Shown here piece after piece: positions 17,332-25,313 of a stretch of 64,000 bases of DNA. Under the pieces are notes generated by a model. It searched no databases. It saw only the letters and a program-made list of their open reading frames with translations, and had not been told where the DNA came from. The DNA comes from Shewanella sp. MR-4 (GTDB taxonomy: Bacteria > Pseudomonadota > Gammaproteobacteria > Enterobacterales > Shewanellaceae): positions 3,531,001 through 3,595,000 of the forward strand of contig NC_008321.1 of the NCBI RefSeq assembly GCF_000014685.1, in the 5' to 3' direction. The translations under genes and the position numbers were made by a program. How positions within the stretch are numbered: the stretch's first letter is position 1; each line of letters opens with the position of its first letter.

Positions 17332-17868
17332 CTATTCGGCTGTCCTGAGGTAAGAGCGCAGCTCATCAAAGGCCTGTTGCTCGCGGTCGAGGAATAACGG
17401 ATCATCGATTAAAGATGCTTGGCATTGCTGCTCAATAACCAGCCAATCTTTGTCGGTTAAGGTTTTAGCCAGTAACGGGAAAATCTCCCGCTCTTCCATT
17501 TGCATGTGCTTTTCTTGTAGCTCAATGTATTCGGCAAAATCGATGACTAACTTATCCCTCGCAACGACTATGTCACTCAAGATAAGATTCAAAGTATTCA
17601 TCAATGCCGAGGAGGCTGCAGTAACCATTTGATGCTCTGCGCTAAGCTTGTCAACTTCATCATTCGCCTTATGCGCCAAATAGTAAGCATAAATAATGTC
17701 TTCAACAGGATGATGACTATGCTCAGCATATCCTTGCATATACTCGACTATGTCCCGAACCACGATAAAATTAATAGCTTCGCCTTCAGCTAATTTCATC
17801 TGCTTGTTTTTCAAGACATTCAATAACACTGCTATATGTTTGTGATCATGCATGAGTCTTTTAAGCAT
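17332..17868 (-). CDS. Hemerythrin HHE-domain protein
   Basis: 178 residues from the ATG at 17868, with AGGAGG six bases upstream; this strong site rules out the longer frame starting from a TTG at 17910. It is all-helical with the His/Glu pattern of a di-iron hemerythrin fold: HDHKHI near residue 7, AEHSHHPVEDII near 50, SAEHQMV, and QEKHMQMEEREIFPLL near 120-135. Such proteins bind O2 or NO or act in iron/redox homeostasis. No regulator domain is fused. The physiological role here is not evident from its neighbours. Confidence 0.85.
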   Translation of the reverse strand: MLKRLMHDHKHIAVLLNVLKNKQMKLAEGEAINFIVVRDIVEYMQGYAEHSHHPVEDIIYAYYLAHKANDEVDKLSAEHQMVTAASSALMNTLNLILSDIVVARDKLVIDFAEYIELQEKHMQMEEREIFPLLAKTLTDKDWLVIEQQCQASLIDDPLFLDREQQAFDELRSYLRTAE

Positions 17869-18043
17869 ATCGCCTCCTGAACTGGGACTCTGACTATTGA
17901 TACTAGTCAAGTCGTTTATCGATCTCCAATATAACAGGCGAATTCGTGTTCACTTTATGACCATGATCAAGTAATTAACATGAGAGTCGGTAAAAAAGAG
18001 CGAATGAACAGGCAAGTAAACCCTAAATATCAGATTAAGAGTG

Positions 18044-18080
18044 AACAGTGAGTTAGCTAAAATGAATCTAACTCACTGTT
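18044..18080 (-). terminator. Hairpin after the anti-sigma gene, probable terminator
   Basis: AACAGTGAGTTAG paired with CTAACTCACTGTT (13 bp, 11-base loop), ten bases past the stop of the minus-strand operon. The T-tract is poor, so termination is less certain than the stem. Confidence 0.55.
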
Positions 18081-18089
18081 TATATTTTG

Positions 18090-18812
18090 TTATTTACTTA
18101 ATTGATTTAACTGGAGTTGCAATAATTTAAACTTCGCAATCGCTTGCGTATCATCTGCGGTTGCTTCTCCCTCGGCTTTTGCCAACTCTGGGTATTGCTT
18201 CATCAGCGTCTGCACTAAAGCAGATGCATCCTGTGTTTGTTTGGCTTCAATCAAAGCTTGTAAGCGTGTTAAAGACTCCATCAGAGCTTCTTCCCGAGCC
18301 ATTACAGGTGTATCTTGCTGCGGTAGTGCCCGTGCCATTTGTGGTGCTGCTCGAGACTCTAGTTGCTGATTTTCCTGCGCAGACATCTTAGCCTGTGCCC
18401 TCATCGCTTCCCTTTGCCTATTTTGTGTGGCGGCTTCTTCCCTAGCTTGATGCGCCATATCTGCTTGTTGTGCAGCATTATCTAACTCAGCCTGAGCGGG
18501 CATAGGCGCACTCATAGTCAGAGCGGCTGGCGCAACTAACTCTTCCTCAAAATGGCCTCGGTTGAGGATCACTAAACCGACGACGAGCACTAAGGAGGCT
18601 GCGCTCGATAACGCCCATGGAAAACGGCGCCACACAGGCGTGACAGAGGGCTTGAGCTGGTTAACGTTAATGTCTGCCAAATGGGCCTGTGACAGGCGCA
18701 AAATATCTTGGTCAAGTCGCTCAGGTGGCATCTCCAGTGCTTGCTTGTGATACCAAGCCGAAACTTCCTGACGTAGCGCCTCTTCTTCCGATGACAGAGT
18801 CGAATTACTCAT
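18090..18812 (-). CDS. Probable single-pass anti-sigma factor / membrane protein
   Basis: 240 residues. The start is the ATG at 18812, which overlaps the sigma-factor stop (ATGAGTAA) and is preceded by GGAGG, so translation is coupled. An N-terminal cytoplasmic segment (about 1-55) is followed by one membrane helix (WALSSAASLVLVVGLVIL, about 58-75). The periplasmic part is rich in Gln, Ala and Glu and likely coiled-coil. No HxxxCxxC zinc motif of ZAS anti-sigma factors is visible. Role inferred from topology and its place directly after an ECF sigma gene; the sequence alone is not diagnostic. Confidence 0.65.
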   Translation of the reverse strand: MSNSTLSSEEEALRQEVSAWYHKQALEMPPERLDQDILRLSQAHLADINVNQLKPSVTPVWRRFPWALSSAASLVLVVGLVILNRGHFEEELVAPAALTMSAPMPAQAELDNAAQQADMAHQAREEAATQNRQREAMRAQAKMSAQENQQLESRAAPQMARALPQQDTPVMAREEALMESLTRLQALIEAKQTQDASALVQTLMKQYPELAKAEGEATADDTQAIAKFKLLQLQLNQLSK

Positions 18813-19407
18813 GACCAACCTCCTGCCATTTAGCATTGACACAATCTTTTAAGCTTTGATACGCGTAGCGAATGCGGCTCTTGGTCGCTTCGAGTGTTAC
18901 CCCTGCGATATCGCTTATCACTGCAGCGGTAAAACCCATTTCGATATTGAGAATAAAGGCCTCTTTTTGCACTTGGGGTAACAGGGCAATACAGGTTTTC
19001 AGCAACAAGCTTTTTTGCGTTTCCTGCCAATGCACATCGGGTTGTTCCTGCTCTGCTCCCACAAAAGTATCTAGCCCTTCCTCGTTATCGTGACTGACTA
19101 GATCAACTGGCTTAACCGCCCTGACGTGATCAATCAACAGATTATGGGCAATCCGATAGAGCCAAGTATTAAACTTGGCGCTCGGCTCATAATTGGCGGC
19201 GGCACGGATCACCCGTCCCCAGGTTTCTTGATATAAATCTTCGGCTAACTGTTTGTCACCGAGTTGGCGCACAAAGTAACGGTACAAGGCGCCTTTGTGT
19301 TTAAGATAAAGCTGCTCAAACGCTTTGCCATCGCCCTTGGCATAGCGTTGCATTAACTGCTCATCGGTATGCTCATGGGCATGCATTTGCGGTATCGCCA
19401 AGGCCAT
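18805..19407 (-). CDS. ECF-family RNA polymerase sigma factor
   Basis: 200 residues from the ATG at 19407, with GAGGGAG six bases upstream; earlier in-frame Mets lack a ribosome site. Region 2 is seen as AFEQLYLKHKGALYRYF...LAEDLYQETWGRVI, then FNTWLYRIAHNLLIDHVR (core binding and -10 recognition). Region 4 is seen as LLPQVQKEAFILNIEMGF and LEATKSRIRYAYQSL (-35 recognition). It sits between a VWA lipoprotein gene (47 bp upstream) and the probable anti-sigma gene (overlap), all on the minus strand. The signal it answers is not evident; target promoters could include its own. Confidence 0.9.
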   Translation of the reverse strand: MALAIPQMHAHEHTDEQLMQRYAKGDGKAFEQLYLKHKGALYRYFVRQLGDKQLAEDLYQETWGRVIRAAANYEPSAKFNTWLYRIAHNLLIDHVRAVKPVDLVSHDNEEGLDTFVGAEQEQPDVHWQETQKSLLLKTCIALLPQVQKEAFILNIEMGFTAAVISDIAGVTLEATKSRIRYAYQSLKDCVNAKWQEVGHE

Positions 19408-19454
19408 AGCAGCTCCCTCATGGTTAACTAACTGAAACATAATAATTTGGCACA

Positions 19455-21329
19455 TCACTGATGCGGTTTATCCTCGGGCGGGAAAGGTTTATCTCCGGCA
19501 TCAAAGGATTTTTTGATTGGCACTCGCTGTGTTTGTGCGAGTATCGCAGCGGTATCGACAAGTTGCATAAATTCATGTCGGTAGCCGCTAGTATCTTCCC
19601 CCAGCGCAGAACGTGTGAGCGCACTAAGCTTATTATAATCAAATTGATGCAAATAGTGGCTTTGATTCAGTAACTGTCCTAATCCTGCCACTGCAGCGGC
19701 AAAACGAAAATCGTCACTCGCCTGCGCTAATGAGTTTGCCCTTTGGTCGGCACGAATTGGATAACTCAGTAACTGGCTTTGAGTCGCATCCGGTAGCTGA
19801 TAACGTAATTTCAGAAAGGCGATTTCATCACGGCTATATTTTTCATTGCCAGTCTTGGGATTATAGCCATAGCGAAGTTTATCATTAGCCAAATTTCCCG
19901 CATCAACATAACGCAGCTCATATAGCGCCGTCACAGTATGCCCAGCGCCTATTTCGCCCGCATCCACCTTATCATTATTAAAATCTTCACGCGCTAAGGC
20001 ACGGTTCTCATAACCAATAAGACGATACTCAGCCACAAGGGCGGGATTAAACTCGACCTGCACTTTCACCTCTTTGGCTATGGTCAGTAAGGTTGCACTT
20101 AACTGTTCCACCAGCACTTTTCTCGCTTCATTGAGGGAATCAATATAGGCGTATTGTCCATTGCCTTTATCGGCTAATTGCTCCATTAGATGGTCATTGT
20201 AGTCGCCCATACCAAAGCCGAGCGTCGTTAGCCCAATGCCCAGTTGCTTCTGCGCGCTAACCAAATCGATTAACTCATCGAGGTTAGTCGTGCCGACATT
20301 AAAGTCACCGTCGGTCGCAAATATCACTCGATTGATGCCGCCTTCAACCAAGTGCTTTTTCGCAAGCTGATAGGCAAGCTGAATACCCTGCGCCCCATTG
20401 GTAGAACCACCCGCACTGAGCTGCTCTAACGCATAGTTAAGGGTTTGACTGTCGTTACCCGCCGCGCCATCTAACACCACACCAGCTGCGCCAGCGTAGA
20501 CGACAATCGATACCTTATCCTGAGCACCCAGTTGCTGAGTCAGCATTTTCAAGGCAGTTTGCAATAGAGGTAATTTATCGGGCGATGCCATCGACCCTGA
20601 CACATCCAGCAGAAACACTAAGTTACTGGCGCCGAGTTCTGCTTTACTCTGCTCATATCCCTTCAAACCGATGCGAAGTAACATCATGTCATAGTTATAG
20701 GGCGATGGTGCAAGCTCAGTGGTAACACTAAATGGCGCCTCATTTTTACTCGGTAATGGATAGTCATAGGAAAAATAATTCAGCATTTCTTCGACCCGCA
20801 GCGTGTCCTTTTGCGGTAATCGCCCCTCCTTTAGCATTCGCCTTAACGTCGTGTAACTACCAGTATCGACATCGATAGCAAAGGTCGAGACAGGGGTTTC
20901 CCCCGCAACCATGATGCCGTTTTGCACTTGTTTCTCAAATCGATTGCGCTCTGGTGGCACAGCCCCAGGCCAATCGCCGTTTAACGCGGGCGCCGCACTG
21001 ATAGTGGCAGCAGGCTGAGCGATATAGGCTCGATGCTCAGCATTCATTGTCCGCAATTTTGTTGACGTGGCTTGTTCATGTATGGCGATTGCAGCATCTC
21101 TTTGCCTATTGGCCTGACGCTCAACACTGTCCTTTAACTCTACTTGCTGCTTAAGCTCAGCCTGTTGCTCGGCGGCGAGTTTTGTTTGATCGGCTAATTC
21201 AGCACGCTTTTGCTGGTCGTCGGATTTATCACTGCAACCATTCAAGCCGAGCAAAATAGCGAGTGTTAATCCCGAAACGACAATGCTTGAGAGCGTTTTA
21301 CGGCGAAAGACTGAAGATGGATATCTCAT
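19455..21329 (-). CDS. von Willebrand factor A-domain lipoprotein (YfbK-like)
   Basis: 624 residues from the ATG at 21329 (GAGG eight bases upstream). Lipobox LNGC puts the acylated cysteine at 32. A Gln/Glu/Ala-rich helical segment follows (about 40-110), then a region typical of YfbK-like proteins (FSTFAIDVDTGSYT-like, here VSTFAIDVDTGSYTTLRRML), and a VWA domain with the MIDAS motif DVSGSM and FATDGDFNVGTT. The C-terminal part (about 480-600) resembles DUF3520. Metal-dependent protein binding at the cell envelope is the likely activity. It leads an operon with an ECF sigma factor and its probable inhibitor, and may be sensor, target or both. Confidence 0.85.
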   Translation of the reverse strand: MRYPSSVFRRKTLSSIVVSGLTLAILLGLNGCSDKSDDQQKRAELADQTKLAAEQQAELKQQVELKDSVERQANRQRDAAIAIHEQATSTKLRTMNAEHRAYIAQPAATISAAPALNGDWPGAVPPERNRFEKQVQNGIMVAGETPVSTFAIDVDTGSYTTLRRMLKEGRLPQKDTLRVEEMLNYFSYDYPLPSKNEAPFSVTTELAPSPYNYDMMLLRIGLKGYEQSKAELGASNLVFLLDVSGSMASPDKLPLLQTALKMLTQQLGAQDKVSIVVYAGAAGVVLDGAAGNDSQTLNYALEQLSAGGSTNGAQGIQLAYQLAKKHLVEGGINRVIFATDGDFNVGTTNLDELIDLVSAQKQLGIGLTTLGFGMGDYNDHLMEQLADKGNGQYAYIDSLNEARKVLVEQLSATLLTIAKEVKVQVEFNPALVAEYRLIGYENRALAREDFNNDKVDAGEIGAGHTVTALYELRYVDAGNLANDKLRYGYNPKTGNEKYSRDEIAFLKLRYQLPDATQSQLLSYPIRADQRANSLAQASDDFRFAAAVAGLGQLLNQSHYLHQFDYNKLSALTRSALGEDTSGYRHEFMQLVDTAAILAQTQRVPIKKSFDAGDKPFPPEDKPHQ

Positions 21330-21475
21330 GTTACTAGCCTCATGATAGTGACCTCTAAGGTTGATATCCCTATAAACGCCGCCTCGGCACAAAAGGGTTA
21401 TTTCATTGGGAAAATGGTTACATTCGATTTGCCAAGCACAGTATTTATCAAAAACAAAGACATTTAATCGTCTTT

Positions 21476-21491
21476 TGTAACTATGATCACA
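21476..21491. promoter_or_regulatory. CRP-like site in the dauA / VWA divergent region
   Basis: TGTAACTATGATCACA: one consensus half (TCACA) and one with a single change (TGTAA for TGTGA), six bases apart. It lies about 50 bp before the dauA ATG and 150 bp before the VWA gene on the other strand. Single-site visual match; moderate support. Confidence 0.4.
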
Positions 21492-21542
21492 CAAGGAGAT
21501 GTTTCTGGACTCTAGAATAGAGCCTTGTAACAAGCCGCGTTT

Positions 21543-23315
21543 ATGGACCCACACGTGTCACACTCTGCTCATTTGTTTTCATTAAGAATTGCCCACGCCC
21601 TTAGCGAGGCGTGCGTAAAAGATAAATATTCGGTTAAGCGTTTTGGACAAGATCTACTGGCGGGACTGACCGTCGGGATTATTGCCATTCCGCTCGCAAT
21701 GGCACTGGCGATTGCCAGCGGTGTCGCACCACAATATGGCCTATACACCGCCATTGTCGGTGGTTTTATCATTGCCATGACGGGCGGCTCCCGTTATAGC
21801 GTGTCGGGACCAACGGCCGCCTTCGTGGTCTTACTCTATCCCATCGCCCAGCAATTTGGTTTGGCGGGACTGCTTATTGCCACCGTAATGTCAGGCATGA
21901 TGTTGGTTGCCATGGCCATGCTAAGACTGGGCCGATTAATTCTCTACATACCAGAGTCTGTCACCTTAGGTTTTACCGCGGGGATTGGAGTGGTGATTGC
22001 GACCTTGCAGCTAAAAGACTTTTTTGGCCTGCATATAGAGCACATGCCGGAGCAATATTTTGCCAAACTCATGGCCTTAGGTCAGGCATTGCCAAGCCTA
22101 CACTTGCCGAGCTTGCTAGTAGCCGCAGCCACCTTAGCGACTATGCTACTCTGGCCTAAGTTGAAGATGCCTGTGCCAGCGCATCTGCCCGCAATCGCCT
22201 TAGGCAGTATTCTTGCCTTAGTGTTAAATACCATGGGTGCAGATATTGAAACCATAGGGACACGTTTCCATTATCAATTAAGCGATGGCAGTGTCGGCAC
22301 CGGCATACCCGCTGTTTTACCCCACTTTGAATGGCCATGGTTACAAACGGGCGCCAATGGCCAAGCCTTTGAATTTAATCTGGCGACCTTTCAAGCCTTA
22401 CTCCCTGCCGCCTTCGCGATTGCCATGCTAGGCGCTATTGAGTCGCTACTGTGTGCCGTGGTACTCGATGGCATGACGGGAAAACGCCACAGCGCAAACA
22501 GTGAACTCCTCGGCCAGGGTATAGGTAACATTATTACTCCCTTCTTTGGCGGTATCCCGGCAACGGCGGCCATCGCCCGTAGCGCGGCAAACGTTAAGGC
22601 GGGGGCCCAGAGCCCGATAGCATCGATGATCCACGCCATTGTGGTATTGATTGGTCTAGTCGCACTCGCAGGGATTTTAGCCTATTTACCCATGTCGGCC
22701 ATGGCTGCATTATTACTGGTCGTTGCCTGGAATATGAGCGAGGCGCCTAAAGCGGTGCACTTACTCAAAACCGCACCCACCAGCGATATCTTAGTGTTTT
22801 TAACCTGTTTTTCACTCACAGTGATTTTCGATATGGTGATCGCCATCAGCGTGGGAATTATCTTAGCCGCACTACTGTTTATGAAAGAAATAGCCGAGAT
22901 GACCAAGCTCTATGATATCAGCACCAATAAGCGCTATGTTGATCAACCACTTCCCGCAGATTGGGCTGTGATAAAGATTAATGGGCCATTATTCTTTGCC
23001 GCGGCCGACCGGATTTTTGCCGAGATAGCGAGCCTTACCCAAGATAAACAAGTGATAGTGCTTTACTTAGATGGGGTATCAATTCTCGATGCCGGTGGCC
23101 TTGCTGCACTCAATAAACTCATTGATAAATGTAAACTTAACCACACTAAACTGATTGTGGCCGATCTGCAGTTTCAGCCCATTCGCACCCTAGCGAGGGC
23201 CAAGGTGCAACCGATTGAAGGGGTATTGAAGTTTTATCCTACCCTGCGCGAAGCGTTGGCGGAGGCGCCGGCACCAGAACTGGCCGTCGAAGCAAGTGCA
23301 GCCACTCACTCCTAA
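21543..23315 (+). CDS. dauA: SulP-family C4-dicarboxylate transporter DauA (with STAS domain)
   Basis: 590 residues. It strongly resembles E. coli DauA (YchM) throughout: KRFGQDLLAGLTVGIIAIPLAMALAIASG-like N-terminus, GVAPQYGLYTAIVGG, TGGSRYSVSGPTAAF, ESLLCAVVLDGMTG, FFGGIPATAAIARSAANV. Ten or more membrane segments are followed by a C-terminal STAS domain (about 450-560, including VIVLYLDGVSILDAGGLAAL). DauA takes up succinate and other C4-dicarboxylates aerobically at acidic pH in E. coli; bicarbonate or sulfate transport by a SulP homologue is the alternative. No strong ribosome site precedes the ATG, so the exact start is less certain. Confidence 0.9.
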   Translation: MDPHVSHSAHLFSLRIAHALSEACVKDKYSVKRFGQDLLAGLTVGIIAIPLAMALAIASGVAPQYGLYTAIVGGFIIAMTGGSRYSVSGPTAAFVVLLYPIAQQFGLAGLLIATVMSGMMLVAMAMLRLGRLILYIPESVTLGFTAGIGVVIATLQLKDFFGLHIEHMPEQYFAKLMALGQALPSLHLPSLLVAAATLATMLLWPKLKMPVPAHLPAIALGSILALVLNTMGADIETIGTRFHYQLSDGSVGTGIPAVLPHFEWPWLQTGANGQAFEFNLATFQALLPAAFAIAMLGAIESLLCAVVLDGMTGKRHSANSELLGQGIGNIITPFFGGIPATAAIARSAANVKAGAQSPIASMIHAIVVLIGLVALAGILAYLPMSAMAALLLVVAWNMSEAPKAVHLLKTAPTSDILVFLTCFSLTVIFDMVIAISVGIILAALLFMKEIAEMTKLYDISTNKRYVDQPLPADWAVIKINGPLFFAAADRIFAEIASLTQDKQVIVLYLDGVSILDAGGLAALNKLIDKCKLNHTKLIVADLQFQPIRTLARAKVQPIEGVLKFYPTLREALAEAPAPELAVEASAATHS

Positions 23316-23477
23316 GGTTAGCGATAGCAGTGTGTCTCCAGAGTCCTCATCGGGCTTTGGAGCATGCATTAATTTAAGCCCATTCAGCGAACACTTTATC
23401 CACGCTAAAAGCGCTATTTTTACGCGCAAAAAAAGTCAGAAATCAAGCTTTACATGCTATTATTCTGCGCCATGATG

Positions 23478-23534
23478 CTCCCGGCTCTGACAGGGGTTGC
23501 GGACATCGACTGTACCCAGACCTGATACAAGGTC
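23478..23534 (+). promoter_or_regulatory. Candidate structured 5' leader of purEK
   Basis: A GC-rich block in an otherwise AT-rich 255-bp gap. It can form GGGT-[TGCGG bulge]-ACA-TCGAC-TGT-ACCC (23494-23517) followed at once by GACCT-GATACA-AGGTC (23519-23534). An upstream TCCC (23479-23482) can pair with GGGG (23493-23496), excluding the first hairpin. It ends 36 bases before the purE ATG. It does not match the TPP, ZTP/pfl, preQ1 or ppGpp riboswitch signatures I know. A PurR operator of E. coli type was not recognised. Confidence 0.4.
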
Positions 23535-23570
23535 GAAATATAATTAAAATTAGTGAGTTAAGGAGTTATC

Positions 23571-24062
23571 ATGCAAGCCCTTGTTGCTGTTGTTATGGGT
23601 TCTAAGAGTGATTGGCCCACAATGGAAGCCGCCGCTGAGATCATGGATAAACTGCAAGTGCCTTACCATGTTGAAGTCGTATCTGCCCATAGAACGCCAG
23701 ATAAACTGATGGAGTTTGCAGCCAGTGCAGCTGACCGTGGTTTTAAAATTATTATCGGTGGTGCGGGCGGTGCTGCTCACTTACCCGGTATGATTGCCTC
23801 AAAAACTCGCTTACCCGTATTAGGTGTACCAGTACAAAGCAAAGCGCTGTCGGGCATGGATAGCTTACTGTCTATCGTGCAGATGCCAAAAGGCATTGCC
23901 GTAGGCACACTGGCCATCGGAACCGCTGGAGCCTTTAACGCCGGATTACTCGCCTGCCAAATTCTTGCGAATAACGATGCCGAACTTGCCACGCGTTTAG
24001 AAGCCTTTAGAGAAGAACAAACCCGCGCAGTGCTGGACAATCCCGATCCGAGGGAAGCCTAA
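23571..24062 (+). CDS. purE: N5-carboxyaminoimidazole ribonucleotide mutase
   Basis: Rearranges N5-CAIR to CAIR in purine synthesis; works after PurK. 163 residues. Class I PurE signatures: VMGSKSDWPTM (with the catalytic-site Ser-Asp), SAHRTPD, GGAGGAAHLPGM, GVPVQSKALSG and GIAVGTLAIG. RBS AAGGAG eight bases upstream. The stop overlaps the purK start (TAATG), so the genes are translationally coupled. Confidence 0.97.
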   Translation: MQALVAVVMGSKSDWPTMEAAAEIMDKLQVPYHVEVVSAHRTPDKLMEFAASAADRGFKIIIGGAGGAAHLPGMIASKTRLPVLGVPVQSKALSGMDSLLSIVQMPKGIAVGTLAIGTAGAFNAGLLACQILANNDAELATRLEAFREEQTRAVLDNPDPREA

Positions 24063-25159
24063 TGACTCAAGCAAGTGCAAAACCTAAGGTTTGGGTATTA
24101 GGTAATGGTCAGCTCGGCGCCATGCTAACTCACGCTGGCGAGCCGCTGGCTATTGATGTTCGCGCCGTCGATATCATGACGCCCACCGATGAAATCCTGC
24201 CGCTGGCACCTCACGATATCATCACCGCCGAACGCGAGCAGTGGCCCGAATCCGCCCTAAGCTTACAACTCAGCACCCATCCGCATTTTGTTAACGGCCC
24301 AGTATTTAGCCGTTTAGCTGACCGTTATAGCCAAAAAAGCTTACTCGATCAGATCCAAGTCCCAACCGCGCCTTGGACACTCGTAGATGATAAGACCGAC
24401 GCCGAAAACCTATACCAAGCCTTTGGTCCTCGCGTGCTGATGAAGCGCCGCACGGGTGGCTACGACGGTAAGGGTCAACATTGGCTAAAACAAGCCGAAG
24501 CGGGAGAGATCCCCCAAGATTGGCGTAACTTGGCCATTGCCGAGCAAGCAATTAACTTCGATGAAGAAGTGTCCTTAGTCGGCGTACGTACCCGTGAAGG
24601 TCAATGCGTGTTTTATCCATTAACACTTAACCTGCATCAAGACGGCATTTTGATGGCATCGATTTCGCCACTGACTCGTCTGAATCACCTGCAAGCACAA
24701 GCGGAAGGCATGCTGAGCGCTATTATGCATGAGCTGGAATATGTCGGCGTGATGGCGATGGAATGTTTCCGAGTTGGCGATAAGCTGCTGGTTAACGAGT
24801 TAGCCCCGCGGGTGCACAACTCTGGCCATTGGACCCAAGCGGGTACCCATATGGATCAATTCCAACTGCATTTAAGAGCCCTGTGCGGCATTGCTATTCC
24901 GCAGCCACAGGTAAACTTTCAATGCGTGATGGTCAACCTGATTGGTATCGATAACGATACCCGTTGGTTAAGCCTGCCTAATGCCGAGCTTTATTGGTAC
25001 AACAAAGAAGTGCGATCTGGCCGTAAAGTCGGGCACTTAAATCTTTCGGTACCTAATCTTGCCGTGTTAAAAGACAGCATTGGCGCACTACAAACTTGGA
25101 TGCCAAGCCAATATCAAGCGCCCCTCGCGTGGATTTTAGCAGAGTTTGCTAAAGACTAA
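24062..25159 (+). CDS. purK: N5-carboxyaminoimidazole ribonucleotide synthase
   Basis: ATP-grasp enzyme that makes N5-CAIR from AIR, bicarbonate and ATP. 365 residues. Opening KVWVLGNGQLGAMLTHAG, then SQKSLLDQIQVPTAPW, the ATP-binding LMKRRTGGYDGKGQ, EEVSLVGVRT, and VNELAPRVHNSGHWT (metal and phosphate contacts). The ATG at 24062 overlaps the purE stop by one base. The unit purEK appears complete; a weak terminator-like hairpin follows at 25177. Confidence 0.97.
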   Translation: MTQASAKPKVWVLGNGQLGAMLTHAGEPLAIDVRAVDIMTPTDEILPLAPHDIITAEREQWPESALSLQLSTHPHFVNGPVFSRLADRYSQKSLLDQIQVPTAPWTLVDDKTDAENLYQAFGPRVLMKRRTGGYDGKGQHWLKQAEAGEIPQDWRNLAIAEQAINFDEEVSLVGVRTREGQCVFYPLTLNLHQDGILMASISPLTRLNHLQAQAEGMLSAIMHELEYVGVMAMECFRVGDKLLVNELAPRVHNSGHWTQAGTHMDQFQLHLRALCGIAIPQPQVNFQCVMVNLIGIDNDTRWLSLPNAELYWYNKEVRSGRKVGHLNLSVPNLAVLKDSIGALQTWMPSQYQAPLAWILAEFAKD

Positions 25160-25176
25160 CGGAGCCACGCATATAA

Positions 25177-25208
25177 CTGATAAGGGAGTATATTTGTTCC
25201 CTTATCAG
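25177..25208 (+). terminator. Hairpin after purK, possible terminator
   Basis: CTGATAAGGGA / TCCCTTATCAG, a perfect 11-bp stem with a 10-base loop, 18 bp past the purK stop. Only scattered T's follow, so it may act with Rho or as an RNA-stabilising hairpin. Confidence 0.5.
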
Positions 25209-25313
25209 TCAATTTCTCATCTTGGTTATATACTTATCCATACTCAGCGTGAATGAGTTAGTGGTGTAGTGATTAAAGCTGACTAACCGGAGCACGAATA
25301 AGGGAACTGCCGA

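Noticed and set aside
23478..23534. ZTP/pfl riboswitch before purE
   Set aside because: ZTP riboswitches occur on purine genes, but the conserved pfl sequence blocks are not present here.
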